Source: Holtiella tumoricola
Lineage (GTDB): Bacteria; Bacillota; Clostridia; Lachnospirales; Cellulosilyticaceae
NCBI RefSeq assembly: GCF_027857615.1
Contig: NZ_JAQIFT010000075.1
Span: 1-6,757 of the forward strand
Direction: 5' to 3'
DNA: 6,757 bases
Below the pieces are notes generated by a model. It worked only from the letters and a program-made list of their open reading frames with translations. It was not told the origin of the DNA and made no database searches. The position numbers were made by a program, and so were the translations under genes. This document shows positions 4,692 through 6,757 of this stretch, piece by piece. Numbering within the stretch: the first letter of the stretch is position 1; every line of letters starts with the position of its first letter.

Positions 4692-4785
4692 TGCTAAAGC
4701 GTTTTGATAAGAATAGTATAAGTAAAAAAACTTAAGATTAAAGATAAAAAGTAAAATTGACAACAAATACAAAAGGGGGGATTAT

Positions 4786-5397
4786 ATGGAACGCTCGTAT
4801 ATAAAACGTATTATTATTTTAATACTAGGACTTATTATTTTATCATCTGGAATTGCACTATTTATTAAAGCAGATCTAGGGTGTGATCCTTATACTACAT
4901 TTAATATAGGTGTAAGCGATGCAGTAAATTATAATTTTGCAATTGTACAGATTATAATTAATTTAGTTATTCTTGCATTTATCCTTGTGGTAGATAGAAG
5001 TTTTATTAATATAGGAACAATCATTAGCTTATTTTGTGTAGGACCACTTATTGAGTTTTTCAATGGCGTGATTAATAGCCTTTTACCTTACCAGTTCGGT
5101 TTTATTGGAAATGTAATTATTCTATTAATAGGGTGTGTTATTGTATCATTTGGAGTAGGACTTTATATTGCAACTGACTTAGGTGCAGGGCCATATGATA
5201 TTTTGCCACTTATTATTGAGAAACGAAAAAACTGGTCCTATAAATGGATTCGCATTGTACTTGATGTAAGTTGCGCAGTTATAGGTTTTTTATTAGGTGC
5301 TACAATCGGAATTGGAACAATTATAGTTGCATTAGGTTTAGGACCAGGTATTGAATACTTTAGAAGTTTCGCTGTAAGATTTATCTTAAAAGATTAA
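4786..5397 (+). CDS. YczE/YitT-like multi-pass membrane protein
   Basis: A 203-residue membrane protein related to Bacillus YczE. It is an internal duplication. Residues 8-92 and 109-192 align along their whole length, with ALFIKADLGCDPYT (24-37) matching GLYIATDLGAGPYD (124-138 region) and GTIISLFCVGPLIEFF (77-92) matching GTIIVALGLGPGIEYF (177-192). Each half seems to contribute two or three helices, as in transporter-like inverted or tandem repeats. No substrate is known for the family. In Bacillus, yczE lies beside sfp and has been linked to lipopeptide antibiotic production, but no such genes are seen here. The ATG at 4786 has an AAGGGGGG ribosome binding site five bases ahead. The PAP2 gene follows after 44 bases with no terminator between, so the two are probably one operon. 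A perfect TTGACA at 4757 lies too close to the start codon to be its promoter. Confidence 0.88.
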   Translation: MERSYIKRIIILILGLIILSSGIALFIKADLGCDPYTTFNIGVSDAVNYNFAIVQIIINLVILAFILVVDRSFINIGTIISLFCVGPLIEFFNGVINSLLPYQFGFIGNVIILLIGCVIVSFGVGLYIATDLGAGPYDILPLIIEKRKNWSYKWIRIVLDVSCAVIGFLLGATIGIGTIIVALGLGPGIEYFRSFAVRFILKD

Positions 5398-5441
5398 AAG
5401 GATAACAAGCCTTAAGATTAACAAAAGATAAGGAGAAAAGA

Positions 5442-6281
5442 ATGAATTGGGAAATTAGCATTTTACAAGGATTACAAGCAATTAGAACACCTTTCTTAAC
5501 TTCTATTATGGAGGCAATAACAGCTTTAGCAGAGAGTTTACCACTTGTACTTGTTATAGGGATTTTATATTGGTGTGTAGAAAAGAAGAAAACTGTGCGC
5601 ATAGGATGGATTGTACTAACAAGTAGTGTAGTCAATGGTGTTATCAAGAACTTAGTGCGTGCAGCAAGACCTTTTCAAAAAGGTATAGTTAGTCCAGTAC
5701 GTGTAGAGACGGCTACAAGTTATTCATTCCCTAGTGGTCATACACAAACAGCTACAAGTTTTTGGACCAGTGCAATGATGATCTTTAAGAATAAGACCAC
5801 ATATGGAATAGGATGTACGATGATTATCTTAACAGGGTTATCAAGAATATACTTAGGTGTTCATTGGCCAGTAGACGTTATAGGTGGAATTATTATAGGA
5901 TTAATTGTAGTGGTAGCGGCAGATAAGCTTTATGATGAAGATAGAGGTTTTACAAGATGGCATGTTATAGGAGTAGGCGTGTTGGCATTTCTTTTTTTAA
6001 TCGTACCTATTGAGAAAGATTTAGTTAAAGCAGTTGGAGCATTATGGGGATTTGTAGTAGGATGTTATATAGAACAAAATTACATTCATTTTCATACAGA
6101 AGCGCCTCTCAAAAAGCAGCTATTTAAAATTGCTATAGGATTAGGTGGTGCTATTGTCATTGCAGTAGCTTTTCAATTTATTACACAAGGTGACCTTATT
6201 TTATCAATGTTGAAATATGGCATTATCGTATTGTGGTTAACGGCAGGAGCACCTTATGTATTTAAGACAATGCTAAAATAA
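5442..6281 (+). CDS. PAP2-family membrane phosphatase
   Basis: A 279-residue integral membrane phosphatase of the PAP2 type, which removes phosphate from lipid or lipid-linked substrates (phosphatidic acid, undecaprenyl pyrophosphate and similar) through a phospho-histidine intermediate. All three catalytic motifs are intact: KX6RP as K69 to R76-P77, PSGH at 97-100, and SRX5HX3D as S134-R135, H141 (nucleophile) and D145. They lie in the N-terminal half. The C-terminal part (about 175-279) adds further hydrophobic helices (about 173-187, 193-207, 226-245, 251-269), making it longer than minimal PAP2 enzymes. The ATG has AAGGAG six bases ahead. It follows the YczE-like gene by 44 bases and ends 26 bases before a terminator, so it is the last gene of the operon. 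The exact substrate cannot be told; recycling of the lipid carrier in cell-wall synthesis is one candidate. Confidence 0.93.
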   Translation: MNWEISILQGLQAIRTPFLTSIMEAITALAESLPLVLVIGILYWCVEKKKTVRIGWIVLTSSVVNGVIKNLVRAARPFQKGIVSPVRVETATSYSFPSGHTQTATSFWTSAMMIFKNKTTYGIGCTMIILTGLSRIYLGVHWPVDVIGGIIIGLIVVVAADKLYDEDRGFTRWHVIGVGVLAFLFLIVPIEKDLVKAVGALWGFVVGCYIEQNYIHFHTEAPLKKQLFKIAIGLGGAIVIAVAFQFITQGDLILSMLKYGIIVLWLTAGAPYVFKTMLK

Positions 6282-6307
6282 GAATAAGGGGTAAAGCCTT
6301 TAGATTT

Positions 6308-6341
6308 AGAACTCATAGATTTATATCTATGAGTTCTTTTG
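6308..6341 (+). terminator. Terminator of the YczE-PAP2 operon
   Basis: AGAACTCATAGAT (6308-6320) and ATCTATGAGTTCT (6325-6337) form a perfect 13-bp stem with a 4-nt loop, followed by TTTGATAT. It lies 26 bases after the PAP2 stop codon. Confidence 0.85.
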
Positions 6342-6577
6342 ATATATAGAATACTTAAGCGAAGGATAGAAATTTTGAAATTATAGAAATATGAAGGTTT
6401 TCTGGTACTAGATAAGTATAAGAAATAAGTAAGAAGATATGGTAGAAACATATACAAGAAAGAGAATGAAGAAAAATATAAAACAAAATAATAAAGTGAT
6501 GTATGATAATCAAAAAGCAGGACATACTAAGCTTTGTACCACGAAAATAAATGTATATCAAATCAAAATACATTTAT
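6342..6577. other. AT-rich stretch without a convincing gene
   Basis: The plus strand is strongly purine-rich. Short open stretches in two frames are broken by stops. One 46-codon plus-strand ORF lies at 6439-6579 (MVETYTRKRMKKNIKQNNKV... ending QIKIHL). It is lysine-rich, has only a weak GAAG-type ribosome binding site, matches no family I know, and its stop codon falls at the junction of two hairpins. It could be a small gene, a decayed remnant, or chance. The T-rich minus-strand reading frames over the same bases are judged artefacts. Confidence 0.4.
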
Positions 6578-6607
6578 AAGGAATCATAGGCGTAAAATTC
6601 CTTTTTT
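6547..6607 (+). terminator. Paired hairpins with T-run, terminator-like
   Basis: A first stem pairs ATAAATGTAT (6547-6556) with ATACATTTAT (6568-6577). Directly next to it AAGGAAT (6578-6584) pairs with ATTCCTT (6597-6603) and runs into TTTT (6604-6607). The second hairpin looks like an intrinsic terminator on the plus strand. It may insulate the ribosomal promoter that begins about 20 bases further on, or end a small transcript from 6342-6577. Confidence 0.5.
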
Positions 6608-6626
6608 ATAACTTTAAAAGTGAAAC

Positions 6627-6687
6627 TGAAATTTTAAAAGAAAAAATGAAAAAAGGTGTTGACTTATAGAAAGATATGGTGCATAAT
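6627..6687 (+). promoter_or_regulatory. Strong promoter with AT-rich upstream element, probably of a ribosomal RNA operon
   Basis: TTGACT (6659-6664) and CATAAT (6682-6687) are spaced by exactly 17 bases. Upstream (6627-6657) are phased A- and T-tracts that resemble an UP element, the RNA polymerase alpha-subunit site typical of rRNA promoters. The predicted start is near 6694. The following 60 bases are relatively GC-rich for this window and hold no start codon with a ribosome binding site, as expected for an rRNA leader. The identification as an rRNA promoter is inferred; the 16S gene itself would lie beyond the window. Confidence 0.65.
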
Positions 6688-6693
6688 AATACA

Positions 6694-6757
6694 AGTCAGC
6701 AGCGCATAGCGCCACTGAGGAAAGGCAGTAAGCCTTGATAAATAAAATAAAATGAAC
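6694..6757 (+). other. Structured leader downstream of the strong promoter (partial)
   Basis: Two hairpins are visible: CAG/CTG plus GCGC/GCGC around ATA within 6697-6717, and AAGGC (6722-6726) with GCCTT (6732-6736) around a 5-nt loop. Neither is followed by a T-run. The sequence then becomes A-rich and the window ends. It fits the 5' leader of a pre-rRNA, but it could also be an untranslated leader of an unseen gene. Confidence 0.4.

Noticed and set aside
4757..4785. Consensus TTGACA with a GATTAT 17 bases on, as promoter of the YczE-like gene
   Set aside because: Transcription would begin after the gene's start codon, leaving no ribosome binding site and no early alternative start. The hexamer is likely chance, or serves an unknown purpose.
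5381..5647. 88-codon minus-strand ORF across the start of the PAP2 gene
   Set aside because: It is antisense to the PAP2 coding sequence with its conserved motifs, and has no matching family or ribosome binding site.
6355..6573. 72-codon hydrophobic minus-strand ORF
   Set aside because: It is the T-rich complement of a purine-rich stretch, so Phe, Ile and Tyr codons arise automatically. There is no ribosome binding site before the ATG, and it overlaps the hairpins at 6547-6577.
1..6757. CRISPR array, insertion sequence, phage or defence genes
   Set aside because: No regularly spaced repeats, no transposase or integrase motifs and no nuclease or toxin-antitoxin signatures were seen on either strand. 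The XRE/membrane-protein pair is an ordinary regulator module, not a recognised toxin-antitoxin system.

Overview
The window reads as chromosomal DNA of a low-GC Firmicute, most likely a member of the Clostridia. The evidence is AT-rich genes with strong GGAGG-type ribosome binding sites, a TTG start, intrinsic terminators, tRNAs without an encoded CCA, and Firmicute-style protein families (UMF1 transporter, YczE/YitT membrane protein, small XRE regulator with a membrane partner). The codon use and gene style remind me of Lachnospirales such as Cellulosilyticum, but this is an impression and not a demonstrated assignment.

Layout. (1) Bases 1-565 (+): a stable-RNA cluster, tRNA-Glu(TTC) - 5S rRNA - tRNA-Pro(TGG) - tRNA-Lys(TTT) - tRNA-Gly(GCC), probably the 3' part of a ribosomal operon that begins left of the window. 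(2) 566-878: a gene-free spacer with two long hairpins, probably terminators serving the RNA cluster and the convergent gene. (3) 879-1600 (-): a two-gene module of a 65-aa XRE-family regulator (TTG start) and a 139-aa four-helix membrane protein. It has a near-consensus promoter flanked by two palindromes that look like the regulator's own operators. (4) 1609-4271 (-): a translationally coupled pair, a cytosolic nucleotide pyrophosphatase/phosphodiesterase-type hydrolase followed by a UMF1 (Atg22-like) major-facilitator transporter, ending in a terminator. (5) 4272-4785: a divergent intergenic region containing a 45-codon minus-strand gene with a good ribosome binding site and its own terminator, plus direct repeats upstream of the hydrolase. 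(6) 4786-6340 (+): a YczE-like membrane protein and a PAP2-family lipid phosphatase, probably one operon, ended by a terminator. (7) 6341-6757: no convincing gene; a doubtful 46-codon ORF ending at a terminator-like hairpin, then a strong promoter with an AT-rich upstream element and a structured leader, which looks like the start of another ribosomal RNA operon.

The protein genes are mostly membrane-associated (two transporter-like proteins, a PAP2 enzyme, a small membrane protein) plus one soluble phosphohydrolase, and sit as a block between two stable-RNA loci. I see no mobile element, CRISPR array, phage gene or defence system. The most worthwhile unknowns are the 45-aa small gene, the self-regulated XRE/membrane-protein module, and the substrate of the hydrolase-transporter pair.
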